Source: Acidicapsa dinghuensis (GTDB lineage Bacteria > Acidobacteriota > Terriglobia > Terriglobales > Acidobacteriaceae). From it: 64,000 nt of DNA. Below are positions 36,542 to 45,847 of the stretch, piece by piece. Position 1 is the first letter of the stretch, and each line of letters begins with the position of its first letter. Position numbers and translations under genes: made by a program. The notes under the pieces are model-generated. The model worked only from the letters and a program-made list of their open reading frames with translations, made no database searches and was not told the DNA's origin. Location: NCBI RefSeq assembly GCF_025685685.1, contig NZ_JAGSYH010000013.1, positions 16,478 through 80,477 of the forward strand, in the 5' to 3' direction.

Positions 36542-38001
36542 GCCTGCTCGGCAACAGAAGCAATCTGACGATCAATTGGAAGCCGAATCGAAAAACAACT
36601 GCCTGCGCCTTCGCTGAACACCGCAATGGTGCCGTCGTTCACCTCAACGGCCCACTTCGCAATCGCCAGCCCCAGTCCAGCGCCGCCGTGATCGCGCGAA
36701 CGGCCCGAATCGATGCGATAGAAACGGTCAAAAATGTGCGTTTGTTCTGTCTCGGGAATACCAGGGCCCTGATCTGTTACCGAAATCACAGCCCGCTCAG
36801 GAGATCCTTGTGATTCCGCCTCTAAAGCAATCGTAATTTCGCTTCCCTCCGGCGAATACTTGATCGCGTTGTCCACCACATTCAACACTGCCTGCCGCAG
36901 AATGCCCCGGTCTGCATGCACAACGATATCCTCATTCCCGGCTATGCGGATCGTTTGATGCTTATCTTCGGCAAGAATCCCTACCAGCGCCTCAACCTCA
37001 TGCACAAGATCGAGAAGCGGAAAAGAAATCGTCTTTAATTGAATCTGCCCGCTATCGGCGCGTGAAATCGCCAGCAGGCTATCCACCAGCTGCGTCAGCC
37101 TGCGCACCTCCTCCAGCATGCTTGCGATCACTTCGCGATACTCTTCCGGCGAGTGCTGCGTCTGAAGGCTGACTTCTCCAATGCTGCGTAGCGACGCCAG
37201 CGGTGTGCGCAGCTCATGCGAAGCATCGGAAGTAAATCTCTTCAATTGCCGGAACGAGTCTTCCAGCCGCTGCAGTAGTTCGTTAAACACCCTCGCCGCG
37301 TGACCCAGGTCGTCCTTTGGATTGTGCACAGGTAGCCGCTCACTGAGCCGCTCAGCCGTAATCCACTCTGCGCGCCTCACCATTCTGCTTAGCGGCGACA
37401 ACGCTCTGCCCGTGACGGTAAACACTACCCACATCGCGAGAATCACTGCCAAGGGAGCCAGCAGCGCAAGCACCTCAACGAACTGGGTAATGCTCGAGAT
37501 TATCGGAGCCTCGTCATACGCCAGCCGCAGGATCAAGGGTTGTCCATGGAACCGGTGGTAATGGCTCACCACGAGCACTCGCCGCCCATCCTCCAGCCGG
37601 ACAATCCGCTCGTTGTATGTGCCCCTGCCTTCGTTCGGCAGCGGTGGCCCTCCCAGGTCTTCATCGTGCAGCTTCTTGTTGCGGTAAAGCACCCTGCCAT
37701 CGACAGTCAGCACTTCCAGCAGGCGTTCCAGCCGCAATCGCATCTGTGGATTGTTAAAGTAATCCTCGTTCAGGGTCACTAGCCCATCAGGCGCCGGTAC
37801 GAGCAGGCCTTCCGCGGTTTCCAGCTCTTGAGTCGCGCTGTGATACACCTGCTTGACAAGCTGCTGGTAATGCACAAAGGTAGCAACGCCGATAAAAACT
37901 ACGAGAAGCGCGGCAAAAGCGCCGCCATACCACAGCGTCAGCCGCATTCGCAGGCTTACCGAGCTGCGTCTAAAGCGAATTTCTCTTCCCGCAAAGCGCA
38001 T
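36523..38001 (-). CDS. sensor histidine kinase
   Basis: 492-residue membrane kinase. Two transmembrane helices (about 20-42 and 178-200) flank a periplasmic sensor of about 135 residues. A HAMP linker (ALSPLSRMVRRAEWI) precedes the HisKA box (SDASHELRTPLASLRSIG). The ATPase domain has the N box (VLNVVDNAIKYSPEG), G1 (DQGPGIPE) and G2 (GGAGLGLAIAKWAVE). The layout matches CusS/QseC-type sensors. It pairs with the response regulator immediately upstream on this strand, and the pair is divergent from an RND efflux operon, so control of that operon is likely. A pair of imperfect CTTTCTCTGAGAG-like repeats lies between the two genes. Confidence 0.92.
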   Translation of the reverse strand: MRFAGREIRFRRSSVSLRMRLTLWYGGAFAALLVVFIGVATFVHYQQLVKQVYHSATQELETAEGLLVPAPDGLVTLNEDYFNNPQMRLRLERLLEVLTVDGRVLYRNKKLHDEDLGGPPLPNEGRGTYNERIVRLEDGRRVLVVSHYHRFHGQPLILRLAYDEAPIISSITQFVEVLALLAPLAVILAMWVVFTVTGRALSPLSRMVRRAEWITAERLSERLPVHNPKDDLGHAARVFNELLQRLEDSFRQLKRFTSDASHELRTPLASLRSIGEVSLQTQHSPEEYREVIASMLEEVRRLTQLVDSLLAISRADSGQIQLKTISFPLLDLVHEVEALVGILAEDKHQTIRIAGNEDIVVHADRGILRQAVLNVVDNAIKYSPEGSEITIALEAESQGSPERAVISVTDQGPGIPETEQTHIFDRFYRIDSGRSRDHGGAGLGLAIAKWAVEVNDGTIAVFSEGAGSCFSIRLPIDRQIASVAEQAQLAAS

Positions 38002-38049
38002 CTTTCTCTCTCGCAGAGAAAAGCCTTCCGTTGCTCTCAGAGAAAGGCA

Positions 38050-38727
38050 TCACTCTTCCCGCAAAACGAATCCTACTCCCCGGACCGTGTGCAACAGCTT
38101 CTTCTCGAATGGATCGTCGATCTTTCGCCGTAGCCGGGCTATCTGCACATCAATCACGTTATCCAGCGACGTGTAGCGCAGCATTTCCTTCCACACATCG
38201 CGGGTCAACATTTCGCGCGACACCACACGTCCGCGATTGACCATCAAATATTCCAACAGGTCAAACTCCCGGCTCGTCAATTCCAGAGGCGAACCACTGC
38301 GCGCTGCCGTGCGCCCTGCAAGATTCATGTGCAGATCGCCAAGATCCAGCGATGTCTGCGGCGTTGAACTGGTCCGGCGCAGCAGCGCCCGCACACGCGC
38401 CACGAGTTCAGGAAACGCAAACGGCTTGACCAGATAATCATCCGCTCCGGCATCCAGCCCCAGCACACGGTCTTCCACCGAGTCCAGCGCTGTCAACAAC
38501 AGCACCGGCATCTTAAAGCCGTCCCGCCGAAACTCGCGCAGTACGCTTATTCCGTTTCGCTTGGTCAGCATTACATCCAGCAGCACAAGGTCAGGGGTAT
38601 TGCGCTCAAGCCACTTGAGAGCATCCTCACCGGAAAGCTCTACATGGGCCGCGTACCCTTCCTCCTGCAGGCCTTGCTGCAACGCATTAGCCAGCTTGCT
38701 TTCATCTTCGACGATCAGTATCAGCAT
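38050..38727 (-). CDS. OmpR/PhoB-family response regulator
   Basis: 225-residue regulator. The receiver domain (about 1-115) has acidic residues in IVEDESKL, the phospho-accepting aspartate in DLVLLDVMLTKRNG (about 51), the LLTAL switch and DYLVKPFAFPEL lysine. The winged-helix output domain (about 125-222) has LTSREFDLLEYLMVNRGRVV and LDNVIDVQIARLRRKID. It resembles CusR/CopR-like regulators that act on efflux systems. The histidine kinase follows after 48 bases, and the RND operon starts 255 bases away in the opposite direction. Confidence 0.93.
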   Translation of the reverse strand: MLILIVEDESKLANALQQGLQEEGYAAHVELSGEDALKWLERNTPDLVLLDVMLTKRNGISVLREFRRDGFKMPVLLLTALDSVEDRVLGLDAGADDYLVKPFAFPELVARVRALLRRTSSTPQTSLDLGDLHMNLAGRTAARSGSPLELTSREFDLLEYLMVNRGRVVSREMLTRDVWKEMLRYTSLDNVIDVQIARLRRKIDDPFEKKLLHTVRGVGFVLREE

Positions 38728-38900
38728 CGTCCGCCTCAGCGTTTATCCTCTTTCCATATTTGAATTTACCCTAGCTTCGACCATCGCACTCCCGTAGTTC
38801 TTATTTGTAACTAAAACGTCAGGCTCTTGTCAGGATCGATGATGTTCTCCTAAAACTGGCATCTCTGGGCTCGACGGCTTAAAGTTGAGTATCTGAATGA

Positions 38901-38918
38901 GACTGCGCAAACGCAGTC
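38901..38918 (+). promoter_or_regulatory. perfect hairpin upstream of the RND operon
   Basis: GACTGCG-CAAA-CGCAGTC is a 7-bp perfect stem with a four-base loop, 65 bases before the RND permease start in the divergent regulator/pump intergenic region. It could be a leader hairpin or an operator for the response regulator. There is no T tract, so it is not a terminator. Confidence 0.4.
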
Positions 38919-38982
38919 CCCGGAATAGCCCCTTTCGCGCTGGCACTCCAATGCCTGGCTGACGTAGGAGACAAAAACCCAG

Positions 38983-41900
38983 ATGTGGATCGTCAGAATT
39001 GCTCTGGACCGGCCATACACCTTCATTGTGTTGGCCTTACTTATTCTTATCCTGAGCCCTGTAATCATCATGCGAACGCCGGTCGACATGTTTCCGGCCA
39101 TCGACATTCCGGTTATCTCCTTGGGCTGGCAATACACCGGACTTAATCCGGAAGAACTCGAAGGCCGCCTTACCACCCCATTTGAGAAGTCTCTCAGCAA
39201 CTTTATCGACAACGTAGAGCACATTGAATCCACCACGTACAACGGATTCGTTGTCGTACGCGTCTATCTCCAGCCCGGCGCTAATATCGCTGCCGCGACA
39301 GCCGAAGCTTCCGCGGCTTCCGAATATCTGCTCAAGCAGCTTCCTCCCGGCATCCTCCCTCCGGAAATCATCACGTACAGCGCATCAAGCGTGCCCATCC
39401 TGCAGCTCGGCATCTCCGGCAGAGGCTTGAGCGAACAAAGCCTGAACGACTACGCGCAGAATTTCATTCATCCGCAGATCATCACTGTTCCCGGATCTGT
39501 CGTCCCGTCCGCCTATGGCGGAAAAGAACGCCAGATCACCATCAATCTCGACCAGGCCGCCATGCAGTCGCGAAAGATTGCACCCGGCGACTTGCTCAAC
39601 GCTCTCGCGACCCAGAACGTCGTCACTCCTTCCGGAACCATCAAGATCGGTTCGAAAGAATACGACGTGCGGGCCAACAGCGCGCCGCGTACCATTCAGG
39701 AGCTTAACGATCTTCCCATCAAGCAGCAGAATGGTGTGACCACATACCTGCGCGACATCGCGGAAGTAAGCGATGGCTTCCAGGTGCAAACCAACATTGT
39801 GCGTCACAACGGCCAACGCGGCGTCATGATGTCTATTCTTAAAAATGGACAGGCATCCACCATCAGCGTTGTCAAAGGTGTACGTGCGATATTGCCACGC
39901 ATTGCCCAGCTTTTGCCTCCTCAGCTTCAAATGACTCCCATCGGAGACCAATCAGTCTTCGTCAGCGGAGCCGTGAATGGTGTCGTTCGCGAAGCGATTC
40001 TGGCTGCCGCGCTTACCGGCCTGATGATTCTGCTCTTCCTTGGCAGCTGGCGCAGCACCCTCATCATCGCCGTCTCTATTCCGCTATCTATCCTCACCTC
40101 GGTTATCGTCCTCAGCTTCCTGGGTGAAACCATCAACACGATGACCCTCGGCGGCCTCGCTCTCGCCGTCGGTATCCTCGTGGACGACGCCACGGTCACC
40201 ATCGAAAACATCGAGCGCTTCCTTGAAGAAGGTCATCCTCTCCGCGAAGCAATCCTTGAAGGCGCTGCACAGATCGCCGTACCTGCATTCGTCTCCACAC
40301 TCTGTATCTGCATTGTGTTCCTGCCCATGTTCTTCCTCGATGGTGTGGCGCGATACCTCTTCGTTCCACTGGCCGAAGCGGTCATCTTTGCCATGTTGGC
40401 GTCTTACTTTCTTTCGCGAACGCTTGTGCCCACGCTTGCTGTCTACCTGCTCAGCGTCAAGGAACACCATAAGCGCAGCACAAGTATCTTCGCGCGCTTC
40501 CAGCGGGGCTTCGAACGCGGATTTCTCGCCCTTCGCAACTCCTATGAAGGGCTGCTGACAAGACTCGTCCACGCCCGTGTCCTCTTCATTCCCTGCTTCC
40601 TTGCCGTCTGCCTCCTAACCTTCTTACTTCTCCCATGGCTGGGACAGGACTTCTTCCCTGCCGTTGACAGCGGTCAGTTCACGCTGCACATGCGCGCTCC
40701 TACAGGAACACGTATCGAAGAAACGGCGCGCCTTTGCGATGAAGTCGAAAACTTCATCCGTCAGACTGTGCCGCCTTCCGAGATGCGTGGCATCCTCGAC
40801 AATATCGGCATGCCTTACAGCGCAATGAATACGCAGCTCATGAACTCCGGCACCGTTGGAGCAGCGGACGCAGATATCATGGTCAGCCTGCAGGAGGATC
40901 ATCACCCAACCGCCGATTACGTGCGCAAGCTGCGGCTCGAGCTTCCACGGCGTTTTCCGCAGGCCACCTTTTACTTCCTGCCGGCCGATATCACCGCACA
41001 GATCCTCAACTTCGGTCTGCCGGCTCCTATCGACATTCGCTTTGAAGGCAATGACGTCAAGACCAGCGAACAGCTCGCGAATCAGATACTGCCTCAGCTT
41101 CAGCGCGTGCCCGGCCTCGCGGATATCCGCATACAGCAGCCCTTTGATTACCCAACACTCGATATCGATGTCGAACGCACCAAGGCGGCGCAGGGTGGCT
41201 ATACAGAGCGCGATGTTACAACCAGCGTCCTCAACACCCTCAGCGGCAGCTTCCAGCTTTCCCCTATGTTCTTCCTCAACTGGCACAATCATGTGAACTA
41301 CAACATGGTTGCCCAGACACCGCAATACAAGATGGACTCGCTCTCGGATCTCCAGAATATTCCCATCAATCGCGCCTCAGAAACCAGTCCTGCCAATCCG
41401 CAGGGTGATGAAGGAAGCGAAGCATCGCGGCCATCCGAGATGCTCGGCGACGTAGCCCAGATTCATCGCAATGAAGAGATGGCCGTCGTCTCTCACTACA
41501 ACACCCGTCGCGTCGTCGACATCTACGCCTCCGTGCAGGATCGCGGACTCGGCGCAGCCGCAAACGATGTTCAGAAGATCGTCGACTCGATCCGCAAGCA
41601 TTTGCCGCGTGGCACCTTTGTCGACCTTCGTGGCCAGGTGGAAACCATGCGCCACTCCTACACCGAACTCGTCGGAGGCCTGGTCTTTTCCATCGTTCTC
41701 ATCTACATGCTGATCGTTGTCAACTTTCAGTCATGGCTCGATCCGTTCGTTATCATCACTGCTCTGCCCGCGGCATTGGCGGGCATCGTTGTCTTTCTCT
41801 TCTTCACCCATACCCGCTTGAGCGTTCCGGCCCTGATGGGAGCCATTATGTGTATGGGTGTAGCCACGGCAAACAGCATTCTGGTTGTCTCGTTTGCCAA

Positions 41901-42198
41901 AACCAAGTTGCAGGAGCATGGTGATGCTGTTCGCGCCGCCATCGAAGCAGGCGCAACACGCTTCCGTCCCGTCATCATGACGGCTCTCGCCATGATCATC
42001 GGCATGGTGCCCATGTCTCTCGGTCTTGGTGACGGCGGCGAACAGAATGCTCCATTGGGCCGCGCTGTTATCGGTGGTCTGATCTGCGCAACCATAGCAA
42101 CCCTTAACTTTGTTCCGGCGGTCTTTGCCTTGGTTCATCACGGCAAATCACACCGTGCCGCGCAGCCGTCGGTAGAAACTGACACACAATTTGCCTGA
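38983..42198 (+). CDS. RND efflux permease (HAE1/AcrB-like)
   Basis: 1071-residue inner-membrane proton-driven pump. It begins WIVRIALDRPYTFIVLALL, the usual first helix, and shows the two-fold RND layout of twelve helices and two large periplasmic loops. The fourth helix carries the proton-relay aspartates in GILVDDATVTIENIER, and the second half repeats the pattern (GAIMCMGVATANSILVVSFA). It probably exports drugs, detergents or organic acids across both membranes with the adaptor and outer-membrane channel that follow. AGGAG lies 12 bases upstream of the ATG. Control by the adjacent two-component system is inferred from position. Confidence 0.93.
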   Translation: MWIVRIALDRPYTFIVLALLILILSPVIIMRTPVDMFPAIDIPVISLGWQYTGLNPEELEGRLTTPFEKSLSNFIDNVEHIESTTYNGFVVVRVYLQPGANIAAATAEASAASEYLLKQLPPGILPPEIITYSASSVPILQLGISGRGLSEQSLNDYAQNFIHPQIITVPGSVVPSAYGGKERQITINLDQAAMQSRKIAPGDLLNALATQNVVTPSGTIKIGSKEYDVRANSAPRTIQELNDLPIKQQNGVTTYLRDIAEVSDGFQVQTNIVRHNGQRGVMMSILKNGQASTISVVKGVRAILPRIAQLLPPQLQMTPIGDQSVFVSGAVNGVVREAILAAALTGLMILLFLGSWRSTLIIAVSIPLSILTSVIVLSFLGETINTMTLGGLALAVGILVDDATVTIENIERFLEEGHPLREAILEGAAQIAVPAFVSTLCICIVFLPMFFLDGVARYLFVPLAEAVIFAMLASYFLSRTLVPTLAVYLLSVKEHHKRSTSIFARFQRGFERGFLALRNSYEGLLTRLVHARVLFIPCFLAVCLLTFLLLPWLGQDFFPAVDSGQFTLHMRAPTGTRIEETARLCDEVENFIRQTVPPSEMRGILDNIGMPYSAMNTQLMNSGTVGAADADIMVSLQEDHHPTADYVRKLRLELPRRFPQATFYFLPADITAQILNFGLPAPIDIRFEGNDVKTSEQLANQILPQLQRVPGLADIRIQQPFDYPTLDIDVERTKAAQGGYTERDVTTSVLNTLSGSFQLSPMFFLNWHNHVNYNMVAQTPQYKMDSLSDLQNIPINRASETSPANPQGDEGSEASRPSEMLGDVAQIHRNEEMAVVSHYNTRRVVDIYASVQDRGLGAAANDVQKIVDSIRKHLPRGTFVDLRGQVETMRHSYTELVGGLVFSIVLIYMLIVVNFQSWLDPFVIITALPAALAGIVVFLFFTHTRLSVPALMGAIMCMGVATANSILVVSFAKTKLQEHGDAVRAAIEAGATRFRPVIMTALAMIIGMVPMSLGLGDGGEQNAPLGRAVIGGLICATIATLNFVPAVFALVHHGKSHRAAQPSVETDTQFA

Positions 42199-42218
42199 GG
42201 CGGGAAGCTAACTTAGGA

Positions 42219-43469
42219 ATGCGAGAAACAATGGAACAGGAAAACATACCAGTAGAAAGCCAACCGGCAAACGCTCCACATGAGGCCCCGGCGCCGCCCG
42301 CACCGACAGGTTCACCCCGTCCATCCGGTTCGCGCGCACTGGCCATTTGGATCATCTGCATCGTCGTTATTCTGCTGGCCCTCGGCATCACCGTAGGCAT
42401 CCGCTCCCGCATCGCCGCTGACAACAAACTGGAAAAAACAGCAGATGCAACTTCCATCCCTTCCGTCCGTGTAACCTACCCCAAATCCGGAGACAAGGTG
42501 CAGACCATCGACCTGCCCGGCAACGTTCAGCCTTATCTGGACACGCCAATCTACGCCCGTACCAGCGGCTATATCAAGCAGTGGTATGTCGATATCGGAG
42601 CCCGCGTACACGCTGGCCAGCTCATGGCCGAGATCGAGACTCCTGAACTCGACCAGCAGTTGCAACAGGCTCAAGCTGATCTCAAGACCGCGCAGGCGAA
42701 TCTCAACATCGCCGAAATCACCAGCAAACGCTGGCAAAATCTTCTTGCCAAGAATGCTGTCTCGAAGCAGGAAACCGATCAGGCCATCAGCGATATGGCC
42801 GCGCGCCAGTCCGCCGTCTCTGCCAGCGAAGCGAACGTTCGTCGTCTGCAACAGATGCAGGACTTTGAAAAAGTTGTCGCTCCTTTTGACGGCGTCGTCA
42901 CCGCGCGCAACATCGATGTAGGCTCGCTCATCGAAGCAGGCGCCAACACCACGACCAAGGAGCTCTTTCATCTCGGCTCCATCCACACCCTGCGCGTCTA
43001 TGTTGCCGTACCGGAAGCCTACGTAAGCACGGTGTCAGACGGAGCAAACGTAGCTCTGACAGAAACCGACCGCCCCGGCGAAGCATTCAAAGGCAGGGTC
43101 GTCCGCAACAGCAGCGCTATCGATCCCATCTCCCGCACACTCAATGTTGAAGTAGACGTAAATAATGCCAACGGCCATCTGCTCCCAGGCGCCTATGTTT
43201 TTGTGCACCTCGATCTGCCGGGAAGTCCGCACTCTGTAACACTTCCTTCGAATGCAATCCTCTTCCGCGCCGAGGGTCTGCGCGCCGCTGTCGTTCGCCA
43301 GAACCATGTAGTGCTTGTGCCCATCACTATCGGCCGCGATTACGGGAGCTCTGTCGAAGTCACCTCGGGCCTCACGCCGCAGGATGCCGTCGTTCTCGAT
43401 CCTCCTGACTCCATTGCCCAAGGTGAGGAAGTTCAGATTATGGAGCCCGGAAAGCAGGGTGGCGAATGA
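42219..43469 (+). CDS. RND efflux periplasmic adaptor subunit
   Basis: 416-residue membrane-fusion protein. A cytosolic proline/alanine-rich start leads into an anchor helix (about 40-60, ALAIWIICIVVILLALGITV). The lipoyl-like domain has TSGYIKQWYVDIGARVHAGQ. An alpha-helical hairpin follows (QLQQAQADLKTAQANLNIAE, AISDMAARQSAVSASEANV), then DGVVTARNIDVGSLIEAG and beta-barrel segments. The gene sits between pump and outer-membrane channel, 20 bases after the permease. Two in-frame ATGs (42219 and 42231) are possible; the first is very close to AGGA, so the second may be used. Confidence 0.92.
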   Translation: MRETMEQENIPVESQPANAPHEAPAPPAPTGSPRPSGSRALAIWIICIVVILLALGITVGIRSRIAADNKLEKTADATSIPSVRVTYPKSGDKVQTIDLPGNVQPYLDTPIYARTSGYIKQWYVDIGARVHAGQLMAEIETPELDQQLQQAQADLKTAQANLNIAEITSKRWQNLLAKNAVSKQETDQAISDMAARQSAVSASEANVRRLQQMQDFEKVVAPFDGVVTARNIDVGSLIEAGANTTTKELFHLGSIHTLRVYVAVPEAYVSTVSDGANVALTETDRPGEAFKGRVVRNSSAIDPISRTLNVEVDVNNANGHLLPGAYVFVHLDLPGSPHSVTLPSNAILFRAEGLRAAVVRQNHVVLVPITIGRDYGSSVEVTSGLTPQDAVVLDPPDSIAQGEEVQIMEPGKQGGE

Positions 43470-44941
43470 GACCGCAACGACTCATTCCGCTCACGCTTCT
43501 CTCTCTGGCAGCAATCTTCACCGGATGCAAGGTTGGTCCCAACTACGTCCGTCCGCAGGCCGCAGCACCGCCTGCCTATCAGGAAGCTCCACCCTCAGCC
43601 GATTCGTCCAGCCCGGATGCGGGCCAATGGAAAACAGCAACCCCTTCCGATGCAGACCTCAAAGGAGACTGGTGGCAGCTTTTCTCCGATCCTGTGCTAG
43701 GTCATCTTGAAGAGCAGGTGGCCACAGCCAACCAGACGCTAAAGGCAGCGGAGGCCAACTTCCGCGCCGCGCGCTCTGCCATTGGCGTCAGCAAATCCTA
43801 TCTTGCGCCTACCATTTCCGTTGCGCCCTCGATCGGTGCCGTTCGTGAATCTGCCAATCAACCCTATGTCAGTCAGAACAACATCAATGGAGGCGAGGGC
43901 AGCTTCGAACTTCCGGTCGACCTTAGCTACGAAGTCGATCTCTGGGGACGTATCCGTCGCGGCATAACCGCAGCTCGCGAACAGGCACAGGCTGCCTCAG
44001 CCGATCTCGCCACAGCCCGTCTCAGTCTTCAGGCCGAGCTGGCCCTCGATTACTTCAACCTCCGCGCCACCGATGCGCAGATTCAACTCCTCAACGACAC
44101 TGTAAAAGCCTATTCCGAGGCGCTCAAACTCACCAAAGACCGCTATGACGAAGGCGTTGCGCCGCTCTCCGATGTCTCCCAGGCGCAGACCCAGCTCGAC
44201 GCCGCGCAGGTCACTCTGACCGATCTCGCCAACGACCGTGCCGCGGCACAGCACGCCATTGCCGTACTGATCGGCCAGCCACCCGCTGACTTCCATCTCG
44301 ATCCTCTGCCGCACGGCAACGACTCTTCGATCCTGCCTGCAATTCCAGTCGGTATTCCCTCGCAGCTTCTCGAACGCCGCCCTGACATCGCATCCATGGA
44401 GCGCCACATGGCCTCAGCGAATGAACAGATTGGCATCGCGCAGGCTGCCTACTATCCCACGCTGAGCCTCTCTGCCACCGCTGGATTCCTCGGCACTTCC
44501 GCTCTCAACTGGTTCACCTGGCCTAGCCGCTTGTGGGCCGTCGGCCCCACGCTCACGCAGACGCTCTTCGACGCAGGCCGCCGCAAATCCAACGTAGCCA
44601 TCGTTCGTGCCCAATATGACGAAACCGTGGCCAACTACCGGCAGACCGTTCTCACCAGCTTCCAGCAGGTAGAAGACAACCTGGCGGCTCTCCGCGTCCT
44701 TCAGCAGGAAGCTGCGCAGCAACATGCTGCTACCAAGTCAGCCGAGCAGACCCTCGACCTTTTCACCACGCGTTATGAAGGCGGCGTCGACACCTACCTG
44801 CAGGTCATCACATCGCAAACTGTTGCCCTGCAGAACGAGCGCAATGACATCGCCATCCAGCTCCGCCGACAGCAGGCCAGCGTTCTGCTCATTAAAGCCC
44901 TCGGCGGCGGCTGGACCACGCAACAACTCCCGCCAGTTTAA
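43466..44941 (+). CDS. outer-membrane efflux lipoprotein (NodT family)
   Basis: 491-residue TolC-like channel. The signal peptide ends in a lipobox (AAIFTGC), followed by the family start KVGPNYVRPQ and GDWWQLFSDPVLGHLEEQV. Two outer-membrane efflux repeats cover the rest, with long helices such as TKDRYDEGVAPLSDVSQAQT and the second-half ERRPDIASMERHMASANEQI. The start overlaps the adaptor stop by four bases (ATGA), so the three pump genes form one translationally coupled operon. Confidence 0.93.
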   Translation: MRPQRLIPLTLLSLAAIFTGCKVGPNYVRPQAAAPPAYQEAPPSADSSSPDAGQWKTATPSDADLKGDWWQLFSDPVLGHLEEQVATANQTLKAAEANFRAARSAIGVSKSYLAPTISVAPSIGAVRESANQPYVSQNNINGGEGSFELPVDLSYEVDLWGRIRRGITAAREQAQAASADLATARLSLQAELALDYFNLRATDAQIQLLNDTVKAYSEALKLTKDRYDEGVAPLSDVSQAQTQLDAAQVTLTDLANDRAAAQHAIAVLIGQPPADFHLDPLPHGNDSSILPAIPVGIPSQLLERRPDIASMERHMASANEQIGIAQAAYYPTLSLSATAGFLGTSALNWFTWPSRLWAVGPTLTQTLFDAGRRKSNVAIVRAQYDETVANYRQTVLTSFQQVEDNLAALRVLQQEAAQQHAATKSAEQTLDLFTTRYEGGVDTYLQVITSQTVALQNERNDIAIQLRRQQASVLLIKALGGGWTTQQLPPV

Positions 44942-44948
44942 TATCTCC

Positions 44949-44984
44949 GAAGGGAAGACTGCAGTCCATCGCAGCCTTCCTTTC
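44949..44984. terminator. terminator-like hairpin between convergent genes
   Basis: GAAGGGAAGACTGC (44949-44962) and GCAGCCTTCCTTTC (44971-44984) form a 14-bp stem with one wobble and one mismatch and an 8-base loop, at the junction of the efflux and stress operons. It reaches the stop codon of the minus-strand gene. T tracts are short, so efficiency is uncertain. Confidence 0.5.
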
Positions 44985-45780
44985 AGAAGTGCCGCAATGG
45001 TTCGACAGGCGCCGCCACCGTCTCGGTCGATGACGCCACCGGCCGCTCTGCTGTCCTCTCCACATGGCTTTCCAGTGACCGGCTCACCAGACCACGCGAA
45101 CCAAGCCCAACCGCAAGAGCCAGTGTGAGCACAATGCCTCCGAACAAAATGCTGAATGCCAGCTCCACAATCCTGCCGCCGATCTGCAAGTGATCCAGCG
45201 CCATCGCTGCCGCCAGCACCAGCACCAGCCACTTCACTCCCAGTGAGAGAAAACGCGCATATTGCAACTGCGCGTTCACCGCTCCAATCAGCACAGAACG
45301 CGCCAGGAACCTCGCCACAAGATTGCCGAAAAACAGCAGCAGAATCGCACCAATCGCTTGAGTCAGATACGGCAGCAGTGACATTGGCAGCACCGCCGCC
45401 GTCGCGTAGGACGCATCAAATGCCGACACCCCTATAATCAGCCCCAACAGCACACACGCCCAGAACGACGCACGCGCAACCAGCTCTGTCGGCGAACTCG
45501 ATGGCGTCCAATCCGCGCCGCGCTCGTGAAACAGTCTGTCGTCAAACTTTGTCACCTTCAACAACCGGCGAAGCAACGCCGAAATGGCCATGCCAATCGC
45601 GGTAAACAAGCCAAGCGCAACAAAAAATGCGAGAATCCCAGGCAGTACCGCGATAAACAGCGTCAACACACGATATAGCGATTGGAACAGTGCATCCGAC
45701 ATGTGCTGCCACACTGGCGGGTTTCCGCTCGTCGCAGCCTGCGTATCCGTCTGCAAAATCATGGCGTATACGTTCGTCAT
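44983..45780 (-). CDS. mechanosensitive-channel-like membrane protein (TM-helix repeat)
   Basis: 265-residue membrane protein with four to five transmembrane helices, including VLTLFIAVLPGILAFFVALG, SFWACVLLGLIIGVSAF and a terminal FSILFGGIVLTLALAVGLGS. The last motif is typical of the conserved TM-helix family related to MscS channels, but the soluble beta domain of MscS is missing. AAGGAG eight bases before ATG 45780 sets the start; the frame extends upstream to 45909 without a site. It follows the glycosyltransferase-like and trehalose synthase genes on the same strand, fitting a role in osmotic adaptation. Confidence 0.75.
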   Translation of the reverse strand: MTNVYAMILQTDTQAATSGNPPVWQHMSDALFQSLYRVLTLFIAVLPGILAFFVALGLFTAIGMAISALLRRLLKVTKFDDRLFHERGADWTPSSSPTELVARASFWACVLLGLIIGVSAFDASYATAAVLPMSLLPYLTQAIGAILLLFFGNLVARFLARSVLIGAVNAQLQYARFLSLGVKWLVLVLAAAMALDHLQIGGRIVELAFSILFGGIVLTLALAVGLGSRGLVSRSLESHVERTAERPVASSTETVAAPVEPLRHF

Positions 45781-45847
45781 TCGGCTTACTCCTTTCCCCA
45801 CCAACAGCGCTTCGTTATGAGCAGGCATATCTGCTTGCGCTTCGTCA

